This document shows, piece by piece, positions 1 to 7,447 of a stretch of 64,000 bases of DNA; position 1 is the first letter of the stretch; each line of letters starts with the position of its first letter. The position numbers and the translations under genes are program-made. The DNA is taken from the NCBI RefSeq assembly GCF_003660455.1, contig NZ_QZVR01000009.1, positions 1-64,000 of the forward strand. Reading direction: 5' to 3'. The notes under the pieces were generated by a model, which was not told where the DNA came from, searched no databases, and was given only the letters and a program-made list of their open reading frames with translations. This DNA comes from Nocardioides ferulae. GTDB taxonomy: Bacteria > Actinomycetota > Actinomycetes > Propionibacteriales > Nocardioidaceae.

Positions 1-1
1 C

Positions 2-256
2 TACGACGCCGTCCTCATGGACTGCCAGATGCCCGTCATGGACGGCTACGAGGCCACCGCCCGGATCCGCGCCGACCACCGGCTGCGCCGCCTCCCGGTC
101 ATCGCCATGACCGCCGCCGCCGTCGACGGCGACCGCGAACGCTGCCTCGACGCCGGCATGGACGACTACATCTCCAAGCCCGTCGACCCCGACGACCTCC
201 AGACCACCCTCGACCGCTGGCTCACCACCCCCACCAGCACGCCGAACCGTCACTGA
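2..256 (+). CDS. Response-regulator receiver domain, C-terminal fragment
   Basis: The last 84 residues of a CheY-like receiver; the gene begins outside the window. Visible are the phosphoacceptor region [12 protein letters not shown] (first Asp after the VLM strand), the TA pair in AMTAAA and the conserved Lys in [17 protein letters not shown] and ISKP are typical of receivers at the C-terminus of hybrid histidine kinases, which is the likely parent, but a stand-alone regulator cannot be excluded. A strong hairpin terminator follows 67 bp downstream. Confidence 0.85.
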   Translation, partial: YDAVLMDCQMPVMDGYEATARIRADHRLRRLPVIAMTAAAVDGDRERCLDAGMDDYISKPVDPDDLQTTLDRWLTTPTSTPNRH

Positions 257-322
257 TTCCCGCCATTCCGCGGCGTGTCGCGGAACCATCGACGCCTCGA
301 TCGCTGAGCGACCCGAGACGGC

Positions 323-354
323 GAGCGCCCCGCCGACTGGTCGGCGGGGCGCTC
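323..354. terminator. Bidirectional hairpin terminator
   Basis: A perfect 14-bp inverted repeat (arms gagcgccccgccga and tcggcggggcgctc) with a 4-nt loop lies between the convergent receiver gene and the hydrolase gene. No T tract follows, as is usual in high-GC actinobacteria. Confidence 0.85.
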
Positions 355-381
355 GGAGTGTGTCGCTGGGTGGAGCCTCGG

Positions 382-1548
382 TCAGCGCAGGCGGACCTTG
401 GCGACCACGCCGGCGTGGTCGGCGGCGTAGCGCGGGCCATCCGAGGCACCGGCAACCGGCTGGTCGCCGACGACCCTCGCCCAGGCCGTGCCGCGAGTGC
501 CCTTCGTGAGGATCAGGTCGATGCGCTCGCGCAGCTGCGACTCGGGATTGGACAGCAGGTCGTTCTGGCAGCAGGTGTAGCCCGGAGCGTCACCGTTGGC
601 CTGGGTCCAGGTGTCGTCCAGATAGCTGGTCAGGAGCTCGTAGGTGACCGTCGAGCTTCCGTCAGCGGCTGAGTTGAAGTCGCCCAGCGCGATCAGCTGA
701 CGCTTCGGGCCGGTCTTGGCCGGGCCGTGCACGAACTCCCAGCCCTGCCAGGTCTGGACGTTCGCGAAGCGACCGATCTCGAGGTGGGTGTCGAGCAGCC
801 GCACCTTGCGCCCCTTGAAGGTCGCGTCAGCGAGGGTCCAGCCCCGGGCGAAGCTGATCTCGCCCAGCGGACCGCCGCTGAAGGTCTCCTGGTGGGCGAA
901 GCTGCCGCTCCGCACGGCGGAGATCTCCAGTGGCGCACGGGAGGCGACCAGGATCACGTCGCGATCCATCAACGTGGCGAGGCACGAGACATCGGTCTGG
1001 CTCGTCGGCATCGGGCAGCCGTAGGTCTCGGAGGCCAGCGGTGCAGAGATATCGGCGTTCTCGGAGACCGCCTCGTCCTCCCCATCCGAGGCGACCACGT
1101 AGCTCAGTCCGCGCTCCTCGAGCTCATCGAGCAGCACCGTGAGGAAGTCGACGTTCGGCAGCGCGCCCCCCTCACCCTTGAGACGAAGTGCGCTCCACTT
1201 CGAGACCTCCTGCAGGCCGATCACGTGCGGCTTCTCCGCCGCGATCGTGTCGGCAAGCACGGCGGCTCGGGCCGGGAAGTCGGAGGCGATCGCGGTCTCG
1301 TAGATGCCGGCGACCGCCTGCAGCAGAGCAACGGTGTCCCCTTGCGCCTCGATCGCCGGGTCCAGCGACGCACCCAGGTAGAGGTTCTGGGTCATCACCT
1401 TCAGCGCCGCGGGCTTGCGCGGCTTGGCGGGGGCATCGGAGGAGCCGGGGTCGGCGGCCTGGACGGCCGGGTTGCCGGAGAACGCGAGCAGTGCGGAGAG
1501 CGCAGCGACCGGGGCCGCGGCGAGGAGTCGCTTACGTGAGCTGAGCAA
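382..1548 (-). CDS. Secreted endonuclease/exonuclease/phosphatase-family hydrolase
   Basis: A 388-residue exported enzyme of the DNase I-like fold, which includes nucleases, sphingomyelinases and lipid phosphatases; the substrate cannot be named. Residues 1-32 form a signal peptide (SSRKRLL, hydrophobic core, cleavage near VQAA). Fold motifs in order are IGLQEVS (metal-binding Glu), DTHLEI, ALGDFNSAAD (catalytic Asp and Asn), DLILTKG and a C-terminal AADHAGVV (Asp-His). Start is TTG with a weak GGACC upstream; no better ATG or GTG gives a signal peptide. It is the downstream neighbour of another secreted hydrolase on the same strand, but hairpins separate them, so they are probably separate transcripts. 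Confidence 0.85.
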   Translation of the reverse strand: MLSSRKRLLAAAPVAALSALLAFSGNPAVQAADPGSSDAPAKPRKPAALKVMTQNLYLGASLDPAIEAQGDTVALLQAVAGIYETAIASDFPARAAVLADTIAAEKPHVIGLQEVSKWSALRLKGEGGALPNVDFLTVLLDELEERGLSYVVASDGEDEAVSENADISAPLASETYGCPMPTSQTDVSCLATLMDRDVILVASRAPLEISAVRSGSFAHQETFSGGPLGEISFARGWTLADATFKGRKVRLLDTHLEIGRFANVQTWQGWEFVHGPAKTGPKRQLIALGDFNSAADGSSTVTYELLTSYLDDTWTQANGDAPGYTCCQNDLLSNPESQLRERIDLILTKGTRGTAWARVVGDQPVAGASDGPRYAADHAGVVAKVRLR

Positions 1549-1613
1549 GGTGTCTGGTCCGTTCGTGCGAGCGGGGCGGAGGGCCCCACGGTGGGAACGC
1601 TCAGCCTAGGCCC

Positions 1614-1653
1614 CGTGACGGCCGTCACGTGCGGCTTTCGATCCCCGCACGTG
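1614..1653 (-). terminator. Hairpin terminator after the GDSL hydrolase
   Basis: Immediately after the stop of the GDSL gene comes a 9-bp stem (cacgtgcgg / ccgcacgtg, 1626-1634 and 1645-1653). A second perfect 16-bp palindrome, cgtgacggccgtcacg (1614-1629), overlaps it, so alternative folds are possible; the palindrome could also bind a regulator of the downstream gene. Confidence 0.65.
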
Positions 1654-1655
1654 GC

Positions 1656-2660
1656 TCAGCCGCGGATCGCCTCCAGCACGATCGCCGCCTGGGCCCGAGC
1701 GCCGGCCGCGTTGGGGTGGGCCGGGATGCCCACGGCCGGGTCGTTGACCGACAGGCCCAGCACCTCGGCGTACCGCACGGTCGGGCCCTGGCACAGGTCG
1801 TGCCCGATCGTGGGCCGGTAGGTGTCGACCAGCTCGGCGCCGCCCTTGCGGGCCGCCCGCCGCAGCATCGCGTTCAGCTCGCGGAACTTCGCGGCGATGT
1901 AGGCCATGTCCTCGTCGGTGGCCGGCACCCGCGGGTAGCAGGCGTGGTCCGGCACCGCCGCGAGGTAGTTGACCAGGAGCACCCGGGCGCGCGGCGAGAT
2001 CCGGTGGATCGCCTTGAGCGCGCGGACCACCTTCGGCTCGGACTCGGCGATCTGGACCGAGAGCTGGTCGACGCCGCCGGCGGTGTACTTGGCCTTGCAG
2101 CCGCCGAGCGGCAGCCCGGGGCCGGTGTCCGAGATCGGGTTCTCGACCGGGAGCAGGTTGAGGCAGTCCATGCCCGCGGAGGAGATGCCGGCGTCGTTGC
2201 CGCCGATGCCCACGGTGACCAGGTCGGTACGCCGGGTGAGCCGGTCGAACTGCGGCGGGTTCGTGCCGCCGATCGGGAGCTCGGTCTGGGGCGCGGCGAA
2301 GTCGTCGGTGGTCGCCGAGCCGCACGAGGCGTCCCGGAACCGCTTCACACCCAGCTCGGCGGCGACCAGCTTGGGATAGCTGCGCAGCGACTGTCCACAG
2401 TCGATCGGGGCATGGCGCGTGTCGGGCAGCCCGTCGGCGTTGACGAGCACCACCCCCGCGGTCCAGGAGTCGCCCAGGGCGACGTACTCGCGGTAGCGCG
2501 GCCGGTCCGGTGCCTCCTTCGCGGCCGCACTGGACGCGGGTGCGGTCGCGGTGGCGGGCACCGCGGCGGCGCCGAGCACCGCGGCCAGCAGGCCGACGAG
2601 GCCGGTGGCCAGGGATCGGAGCAGCGGACGAGAGGAGCGGGCGGTGCGAGTGGCGATCAC
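1656..2660 (-). CDS. Secreted SGNH/GDSL-family esterase or lipase
   Basis: A 334-residue exported hydrolase. The N-terminus has an Arg-rich n-region and a long Ala/Leu core (about residues 14-45). SGNH blocks are all present: ALGDSWTAG (block I nucleophile Ser), a Gly in block II, GIGGNDAG (block III Asn) and HPNAAG near the C-terminus (block V His). Several Cys residues (DCGQS, DASCGS, GMDCLN, GGCKA, DHACYP, HDLCQG) suggest disulfides, as in Streptomyces secreted GDSL lipases. It probably acts on extracellular esters. Start at ATG 2660 gives the full signal peptide. Confidence 0.9.
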   Translation of the reverse strand: MIATRTARSSRPLLRSLATGLVGLLAAVLGAAAVPATATAPASSAAAKEAPDRPRYREYVALGDSWTAGVVLVNADGLPDTRHAPIDCGQSLRSYPKLVAAELGVKRFRDASCGSATTDDFAAPQTELPIGGTNPPQFDRLTRRTDLVTVGIGGNDAGISSAGMDCLNLLPVENPISDTGPGLPLGGCKAKYTAGGVDQLSVQIAESEPKVVRALKAIHRISPRARVLLVNYLAAVPDHACYPRVPATDEDMAYIAAKFRELNAMLRRAARKGGAELVDTYRPTIGHDLCQGPTVRYAEVLGLSVNDPAVGIPAHPNAAGARAQAAIVLEAIRG

Positions 2661-2705
2661 GCCTGCTCAACGGCCGGGCGCCGCGTCGGTCACGTGAGCC
2701 GGGCG

Positions 2706-3188
2706 TCAGCTCGCGCGATCGGGCTGGACGGCCGACTTGGCGGCCGCGATCACCCGGGTCAGCCTCGCGTGCAGCTCGAGCAGCTCGTCGACGTCGACAC
2801 CAAGTCGGTCGACGACCGCGACCGGGATCTCCTCGGCCTGAGCTCTCAGCGCCCGACCCTCGTCGGTGAGGACGACGGCCAGCGACCGCTCGTCGTGGCG
2901 GTCCCGCTCCCGGCGGACCAGTCCCGCCGCCTCCAACCGCTTGAGCAGCCGGGAGAGCGTGCCGGCGTCGAGATCGAGCAGCCGGCTGAGCTCGGTGACC
3001 GAGCGGGGTTCGGACTGCCACAGCGCGAGCATCACGAGGTACTGCGGATGGGTGAGGCCCAGGGGCTCGAGCAGCGGGCGGTAGACCGCGATCACCGCCC
3101 GGGAGGCCACCGCGAGCGCGAAGCAGACCTGCTGCTCGAGGGCGAGCGGGTTCTCGACCTCCGAGAGGGGAATGCTGCGGGCCGGCAT
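2706..3188 (-). CDS. MarR-family regulator, OhrR-like (one-cysteine type)
   Basis: A 160-residue winged-helix repressor. The N-terminus LEQQVCFAL...VYRPLL matches OhrR, the organic-hydroperoxide sensor: Cys22 is the peroxidatic Cys and Tyr36 its hydrogen-bond partner. The second conserved Tyr (about position 47) is His here (THPQY). There is no other Cys, so it would be a one-Cys sensor. The HTH spans SVTELSRLLDLDAGTLSRLL and the wing follows at ERDRHDERS. No ohr/OsmC gene lies beside it; the divergent neighbour is a small membrane protein. Start chosen at ATG 3188 because an upstream extension lacks homology and a TAGGCT -10 box sits 7 nt before this ATG. Confidence 0.85.
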   Translation of the reverse strand: MPARSIPLSEVENPLALEQQVCFALAVASRAVIAVYRPLLEPLGLTHPQYLVMLALWQSEPRSVTELSRLLDLDAGTLSRLLKRLEAAGLVRRERDRHDERSLAVVLTDEGRALRAQAEEIPVAVVDRLGVDVDELLELHARLTRVIAAAKSAVQPDRAS

Positions 3189-3195
3189 GACTGTT

Positions 3196-3201
3196 AGCCT
3201 A
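3196..3201 (-). promoter_or_regulatory. -10 box of the OhrR-like gene (leaderless)
   Basis: TAGGCT on the minus strand ends 7 nt before the ATG, predicting a leaderless transcript. The 52-bp divergent gap also holds gttg...caac half-sites (about 3209-3222) that could be the autoregulatory operator; this last point is weak. Confidence 0.5.
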
Positions 3202-3240
3202 GCAATAGTTGGCACGACAACGAATCTGGGAGCGCGAGGC

Positions 3241-3648
3241 ATGACGATGACCGACCACGGGACCCCCACCGACACCCCGCCCGGCAGCGCCAGCTCGTCG
3301 GTCGCTCCCCCGGCGAAGCGCCGCAAGCACCTGATCGACCCCAACGCGCCGCGACCGGTGCGCGACGTGGCTCGCGAGCAGCGCTCGCTCTCGCGCGTGC
3401 AGCGGTGGGTGATGTCGACGCTGGCGGTCAGCACGATCCTGCACATGTCGCTCGCGCTGATCGTGCTCACGCTGCTCTACGAAGACGCCCCACTGTCGTC
3501 CCAGATCGGCCTCAACGTGATCGCTGGCGCCTTCGGCGTGCTCGCCGTCGCCGCAGGCCTGGGCATCCACGGCAAGCGGATCGTCAGCCCCTGGCTGCTG
3601 CTCGGCGTGATCCCCGGGATCATCGGGATCTGGCTGACGCTGGGCTGA
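3241..3648 (+). CDS. Small membrane protein, function unknown
   Basis: 135 residues. The N-terminal 60 are hydrophilic, rich in Pro, Ser, Lys and Arg. They are followed by three predicted membrane segments (about STILHMSLALIVLTLLY, IGLNVIAGAFGVLAVAAGLG and WLLLGVIPGIIGIWLTLG). I do not recognise a named family. It is divergent from the OhrR-like regulator, which may control it. ATG 3241 was chosen because GCGAGG lies just upstream; the longer frame from 3172 would start inside the regulator's promoter. Confidence 0.7.
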   Translation: MTMTDHGTPTDTPPGSASSSVAPPAKRRKHLIDPNAPRPVRDVAREQRSLSRVQRWVMSTLAVSTILHMSLALIVLTLLYEDAPLSSQIGLNVIAGAFGVLAVAAGLGIHGKRIVSPWLLLGVIPGIIGIWLTLG

Positions 3649-3668
3649 CGCTGACGCGAGCGCGCTCC

Positions 3669-4256
3669 TCAGCGAAGGTCCAGGCGCATCAGCACCCGCG
3701 GGAACCCGCCCGAGACCGCGTCGGTGTCGGCCGCCTTGGCGAACCCGGCCCGCTCGAAGACCCCCCGGGTGCCGACGTAGGCCATCGTGAGGTCGACCTT
3801 GCGGCCGTCGTTGTCGACCGGGTAGCCCTCGACCGCCGGGGCACCCTGAGCCCGGGCATAGCCGACGGCGCCCTGCAGCAGTGGCAGCGAGACTCCGCGG
3901 CCCCGCCACCCGGGCCGCACCCGCAGGCACCACACCGACCAGACCGGCAGGTCGTCGACGTGCGGGATCTTGCGCGACCGGGCGAACGGCAGCTCCGCGC
4001 GGGGCGCGACCGCCGCCCACCCGACGACCTCGTCGCCGTCGTAGGCCAACACGCCGGGCGCGACGTCGCGAGCGCACAACTCGCGCACGAACTCGCCCCG
4101 CGCCGGACCGACCAGCTCGCGGTTGGTGCGCGAGTCGACGCGGTGGCTCAGGCACCAGCAGACCGAGGCCTGCGGGCTCTTCGGACCGACCATGGTGGCG
4201 ACGTCGTCGAAGCGGTCCGCCGTCGCCGGGCGGACCTCGAACAGGGTCGTGCTCAC
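3669..4256 (-). CDS. GNAT-family N-acetyltransferase
   Basis: A 195-residue acyl-CoA-dependent acyltransferase, substrate unknown. The acetyl-CoA site is in VRPGWRGRGVSLPLLQGAVGYA, the R/Q-x-x-G-x-G/A motif of motif A. An early VCWCLSHR segment and the C-terminal VFERAGF strand match a GNAT subgroup common in actinobacteria. GTG 4256 was chosen over the upstream ATG because it falls 7 nt after a TAGATT -10 box and because the preceding residues are not conserved-looking. Confidence 0.85.
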   Translation of the reverse strand: MSTTLFEVRPATADRFDDVATMVGPKSPQASVCWCLSHRVDSRTNRELVGPARGEFVRELCARDVAPGVLAYDGDEVVGWAAVAPRAELPFARSRKIPHVDDLPVWSVWCLRVRPGWRGRGVSLPLLQGAVGYARAQGAPAVEGYPVDNDGRKVDLTMAYVGTRGVFERAGFAKAADTDAVSGGFPRVLMRLDLR

Positions 4257-4263
4257 GCCCCGC

Positions 4264-4269
4264 AATCTA
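4264..4269 (-). promoter_or_regulatory. -10 box of the GNAT gene (leaderless)
   Basis: TAGATT on the minus strand, 7 nt before GTG 4256. It supports both a leaderless transcript and the choice of start. Confidence 0.5.
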
Positions 4270-4295
4270 GGCGCACCCGCCGACACCCGGCGCGA

Positions 4296-4664
4296 TCAAC
4301 CGCGATCGGTCAACACCGCTCTCAGCTGCCCGGCCACCCGCCGCAGGTCTGCTGCCCGCTCCACGGCGCCGGCCTCGTCGTACGTCGCCGCGCCAGACAG
4401 CAGCTCCTGGACCTCGCGCTCGACCAGCTCGGCCTCGTCGACATCGCTCAGGACCCGCCGGGCGACGTCGCCACCCAGGCCCACCGTGCCGCCGGCCACA
4501 TGCTCGCCATGGGAGACGGCCGGTCCCGCCACGTGCGGCACCGCTTCGGCGTTGTCGAGCGCCGCCAGCGCGGACCCCAGCGCGCCCGCGAGCGAACGGT
4601 CACGCTCGCGCCGGGCGGTGGTGGCGGCGGCCCGCAGCCGGCTGCGCAGGGGCGATTCGGTCAT
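4296..4664 (-). CDS. GatB/YqeY-domain-like protein
   Basis: 122 residues. The pattern SPLRSRLRAAATTARRERD, ALGSALAALDNAEAVP and a C-terminal LRRVAGQLRAVL resembles small actinobacterial YqeY-type proteins related to the tRNA-binding tail of GatB. It is shorter than the usual 150 residues because the middle is reduced. YqeY function is not well established. It has its own TACCGT -10 box 6 nt before the ATG, so it is probably a single-gene leaderless unit. Confidence 0.6.
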   Translation of the reverse strand: MTESPLRSRLRAAATTARRERDRSLAGALGSALAALDNAEAVPHVAGPAVSHGEHVAGGTVGLGGDVARRVLSDVDEAELVEREVQELLSGAATYDEAGAVERAADLRRVAGQLRAVLTDRG

Positions 4665-4670
4665 CCACCG

Positions 4671-4676
4671 ACGGTA
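4671..4676 (-). promoter_or_regulatory. -10 box of the YqeY-like gene (leaderless)
   Basis: TACCGT on the minus strand, 6 nt before ATG 4664. Confidence 0.5.
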
Positions 4677-4734
4677 GCCGCAGCGGACCGTGGACTCGAC
4701 GGATTATCCGCTCGGCACCAGGCCTGCGCGCGGC

Positions 4735-4740
4735 TAGCCT
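4735..4740 (+). promoter_or_regulatory. -10 box of the AAC(2')-like gene (leaderless)
   Basis: TAGCCT ends 6 nt before GTG 4747. Confidence 0.5.
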
Positions 4741-4746
4741 GGTGCG

Positions 4747-5283
4747 GTGCTGCTGGAGGTCGTCGCGAGCCACGAGCTGGCCCCGGAGCGACTGGCCGCG
4801 CTGCGGTCGCTGTGGCAGGCGTCGTTCCCGCACCGGTTCACTGCGGACGACGAACAGCACGCGCTCGGCGGGGTGCATGCCGTCGCATGGACCCCCGAGG
4901 GCGAGCCGGTCGCCCACGCCAGCGTGGTGCCCCGCACGATCCTGGTGGGCGGCGGCGCCCCGATCGCTGCCGGGTACGTCGAGGCGGTGTGCGCGCTGCC
5001 GAGTCGCCAGCTGCGCGGCCTGGGGAGCGCGGTGATGCGGCTGCTGGGCGACGAGCTGGTCCGGCGTCACCACCTGGGGGTGCTCTCGACCGGGGCGCAC
5101 CACTTCTACGAGCGGCTCGGCTGGGAGCGCTGGCTGGGCCCGTCGTACGTCATCAGCGGCGGTCGAGCCCGGCGCAGCCGTGACGACGACGACGGGTTGA
5201 TGGTGCTGCGGTTCGGCCCCACCGCCACGCTGAGCCGCACGCAGATGATCGCCTGCCACGACCGCCCCGGCGACGCCTGGTGA
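4747..5283 (+). CDS. GNAT acetyltransferase resembling aminoglycoside 2'-N-acetyltransferase
   Basis: 178 residues. The whole layout follows the chromosomal AAC(2')-I family of mycobacteria: FTADDEQHALGGVHAVAW near the start, the acetyl-CoA loop RQLRGLGSAVM, and LGWERWLGPSYV. The end has an Asp-rich loop, DDDDGLMVLRF, then IACHDRPGDAW, matching the CDWR.GDVW ending of that family. In mycobacteria these enzymes are native genes that acetylate aminoglycosides or other amino substrates, including mycothiol precursors; here the true substrate is unknown. Neighbours give no resistance context. The GTG start follows a TAGCCT box. Confidence 0.75.
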   Translation: MLLEVVASHELAPERLAALRSLWQASFPHRFTADDEQHALGGVHAVAWTPEGEPVAHASVVPRTILVGGGAPIAAGYVEAVCALPSRQLRGLGSAVMRLLGDELVRRHHLGVLSTGAHHFYERLGWERWLGPSYVISGGRARRSRDDDDGLMVLRFGPTATLSRTQMIACHDRPGDAW

Positions 5284-5287
5284 GGGC

Positions 5288-5677
5288 TCAGCCCGTGAGC
5301 TCGGCCAGCTGGATCAGGTTGCCGCAGCCGTCGTCGATCGTCATGACCCGCGTCGGCCCCAGGTCGGTGGGCGGCATCACCACCGGGACGCCGAGTGCCG
5401 CCAGGCGCTCGTGCTCGGCGTCGACGTCGGCCACCCCGAACGAGGTGGCCGGGATGCCGTCCTCGACCAGCGCCTGCTTCCAGGCCTTCGCGGCCGGGTG
5501 CTGGTCGGGTTCGAGAACGAGCTCGGTGCCGTCCTGGTCGGTGCCGACCACCGTGAGCCAGCGGTGCTCGCCCAGCGGCACGTCGTGCTTGAGGGTGAAG
5601 CCGAGGACGTCGGTGTAGAACGCGAGCGCCTTGGCCTGGTCGTCGACGAGGACCGAGGTGACGGTGATCGTGGGCAT
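5288..5677 (-). CDS. VOC-family (glyoxalase/bleomycin-resistance fold) protein
   Basis: 129 residues with one vicinal-oxygen-chelate domain: TSVLVDDQAKALAFYTDVLGF, a GEHRWLTV strand, LVLEP (possible metal-ligand Glu), and the second half FGVADVDAEHERLAALGV ending DGCGNLIQLAEL. Proteins of this type are usually metal-dependent lyases, dioxygenases or drug-binding proteins; the substrate is unknown. Its ATG overlaps the stop of the upstream ArsR gene by 1 nt, so it is the regulated target in a two-gene operon. Start 5677 gives the canonical N-terminal strand. Confidence 0.85.
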   Translation of the reverse strand: MPTITVTSVLVDDQAKALAFYTDVLGFTLKHDVPLGEHRWLTVVGTDQDGTELVLEPDQHPAAKAWKQALVEDGIPATSFGVADVDAEHERLAALGVPVVMPPTDLGPTRVMTIDDGCGNLIQLAELTG

Positions 5678-5982
5678 CAGGACTCCTTGGGGTGCGGTGC
5701 ATGGGGTGGGGACAGCGGCCACCGCGCGACGATGGCGCGCAGCGGCTCCGGGGTGAAGGTGTGGACCTTGGTGCGGCCGACCCGCCGGGCCCGCACCAAC
5801 CCGGCGTCCTCCAGCACCTGCAGGTGCTGGGAGATCGCCTGGCGACTCGCCGTGACGCCGTGCCGGGCGGCCAGGCGGGCGCAGAGCTCGAAAAGGGGCT
5901 GCTCGTCGCGCTCCTGGAGCTCGTCGAGGATCAGCCGGCGGGTCTCGTCGGCGAGCGCCTTGAACAGCACCGCCTCAGTCAC
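5677..5982 (-). CDS. ArsR-family repressor
   Basis: 101-residue winged helix: FKALADETRRLILDEL, recognition region SRQAISQHLQVLEDAGLV and wing RRVGRTKVHTF. The Cys-x-Cys metal-binding motif of ArsR/SmtB is absent; the single Cys in FELCARL does not form one, so it is probably not a classical metal sensor. It belongs to the autorepressor type that controls a downstream VOC gene. GTG 5982 is preceded by GGGGGCG, and a perfect 16-bp palindrome lies 17 bp upstream. Confidence 0.85.
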   Translation of the reverse strand: MTEAVLFKALADETRRLILDELQERDEQPLFELCARLAARHGVTASRQAISQHLQVLEDAGLVRARRVGRTKVHTFTPEPLRAIVARWPLSPPHAPHPKES

Positions 5983-5998
5983 GCCACGCCCCCGACAG

Positions 5999-6014
5999 GC
6001 AAGTCATGACTTGC
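5999..6014. promoter_or_regulatory. Palindromic operator of the ArsR/VOC operon
   Basis: Perfect 16-bp palindrome gcaagtcatgacttgc, 17 bp before the ArsR start codon and beside a TATGCA -10-like box. Position and symmetry fit the dimeric ArsR protein encoded immediately downstream. Confidence 0.75.
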
Positions 6015-6216
6015 ATACTGCGGCATGCCTGACGGAACACGCAACCCCCACCCGTCGAGCATCAGCCGAGCGAGCGCCGGAGAATCGCACCCATTCCCTG
6101 CGCGCCTGGACCGGCGTCATGCTGGCCACCGTCATGTGCTCGACGGTGCTCGCCGGGCAAACGCCGTCGACGAGTCGTTGGCAGCCGTTGGTCAGAAACG
6201 GGCTCCGCGTGACTTC

Positions 6217-6235
6217 TTGCGGACTGTTTGCGGAC
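6217..6235 (+). repeat. Paired TTGCGGAC direct repeats, 11-bp period
   Basis: ttgcggac occurs at 6217-6224 and 6228-6235. The pair lies in a 270-bp stretch (5983-6252) that has no convincing gene. The layout, two octamers one helical turn apart, mirrors the tgagggca pairs at both ends of the neighbouring element, so it may be an integrase arm-type remnant. A third ttgcggac (6294-6301) lies inside the toxin gene. Confidence 0.4.
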
Positions 6236-6252
6236 CGCTGGGCGGTCGGAGG

Positions 6253-6975
6253 CTAGTCCGAGCCCCGACCCAGACCTTCGATCTTCGCGGATCTTGCGGA
6301 CAGGTCGCGGATGCTCTGCCAGACAGCCGCTCGGGGCGCGTCGATCTTGAGTGCGCGGATGTAGTCGTCGAGACGTTGCGGGCGATCTTGGAGGTAGGCG
6401 ACCGCTTTGTCGAGGCTCTCGCCAACCGTCTTGCCGTAGGCATCGACCGCCTTGCGCGCGCCGGCCTTCAGGGCGGCGGTGTCGGGTCTCATCATGGCCA
6501 GGTCGATGAGGTCGCGGCTGAACGTCGATGTGTCTGCCCAGCGGTCGTCATTGGCGAGCAGCTTGGTTGCGACCTGGTCGGTTCGCGTCAGGATCCGCAC
6601 GCCGCAGATCTCCTCGCCCGGGGCGGGAGTGTCGAGGTCGATGCGGCCTTCATGGATGATCTCGAACTTGATCGCAACCCCCGCAACGAGCACAGAGGCC
6701 CTGATGCCGTAACCGTCAACAGAGGGTGCTCGACCCAGGTCCAGTTCGCGTGTAGCCAGAGCGTCGAACCCGTGGTCCCTGACCATCTGGCGCAGCGCGC
6801 GGTAGGACTGCGGGTCGGAGACCAGGAAGTCGATGTCGACCGATTCGCGGAACTCACCGTTGGCAAGAACGATCGCGGTCCCGCCTCCGAACCAGCAGTT
6901 GTGCTCGGCCAGGAGCGGTGCGTCGAGCATCGACAGCGCCTCGGCCACCTGTTGGTGGTGCAGCCGCCTAAACAA
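6253..6975 (-). CDS. Nucleotidyltransferase AbiEii/AbiGii-type toxin
   Basis: 240 residues of the DNA polymerase beta-like nucleotidyltransferase fold used by type IV toxin-antitoxin toxins (AbiEii, MenT). The signature is present: WFGGGTAIVLA (G-G-x-A motif), then FRESVDIDFLV, which supplies the R-x-S-x-D-x-D metal-binding motif at about residues 43-51. A later KFEII and the TDQVATKLLAN helix also match. Known relatives transfer nucleotides to tRNA or otherwise block growth. The start is TTG, chosen because gggagg lies 5 nt upstream; it overlaps the end of the XRE gene by 8 nt, the usual antitoxin-then-toxin order. Confidence 0.85.
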   Translation of the reverse strand: MFRRLHHQQVAEALSMLDAPLLAEHNCWFGGGTAIVLANGEFRESVDIDFLVSDPQSYRALRQMVRDHGFDALATRELDLGRAPSVDGYGIRASVLVAGVAIKFEIIHEGRIDLDTPAPGEEICGVRILTRTDQVATKLLANDDRWADTSTFSRDLIDLAMMRPDTAALKAGARKAVDAYGKTVGESLDKAVAYLQDRPQRLDDYIRALKIDAPRAAVWQSIRDLSARSAKIEGLGRGSD

Positions 6976-7447
6976 GGAGCCTCCCGTTGCTGTAGGTGTC
7001 CGCGAGGTGCTGGATGAACGCCTTCTCGCGATCGGTGAGGGCCTCCTGGTTGAGGTGTCGCCAGCCGCGTTCGTAGAGGTTGAGTGCCTCCGTCTCGGTG
7101 ATGGTGGTGCCGGCGTCGGTCTGCCAGGCCAGCGTGCGCAGGCCGGGGTAGTCGCCGACCGTGATCGTCGCCGGTTCCGCTACTGGAGCGTCGAGGATCG
7201 GGACGACGAGGTGAAGTCCGAGTGCGGCTGCAACGTTGACGTAGGCGCCGATCGTGACCGAGGGGTTGCCTGCCTCGATCCTGTGCAGGGTGACACGCGA
7301 AACGCCAGCAGCTTCGGCACAGGCGACTGCCGTGACACCGAGGGCCTTTCGGCGTTCGCGCAGCCTGGCCCCTAGGCGTTGGAGGTCAGCCTGCTGCTCA
7401 GGACTCGTGTACGGGCTAGAAGCTGGCACGTTTCTCATTGTAGCCAT
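6968..7447 (-). CDS. XRE-family HTH antitoxin partner
   Basis: 159 residues. The helix-turn-helix is at about residues 20-75 (RLGARLRERRKALGVTAVA, then AAGVSRVTLHRIEAGNPSV). A C-terminal extension ends NLYERGWRHLNQEALTDREKAFIQ and probably contacts the toxin. It precedes and overlaps the nucleotidyltransferase gene, forming a toxin-antitoxin operon. Start is uncertain: ATG 7447 has gggac 5 nt upstream, but ATG 7438 and ATG 7477 are in frame. An inverted repeat spans the start region, which suggests autorepression. Confidence 0.8.
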   Translation of the reverse strand: MATMRNVPASSPYTSPEQQADLQRLGARLRERRKALGVTAVACAEAAGVSRVTLHRIEAGNPSVTIGAYVNVAAALGLHLVVPILDAPVAEPATITVGDYPGLRTLAWQTDAGTTITETEALNLYERGWRHLNQEALTDREKAFIQHLADTYSNGRLLV

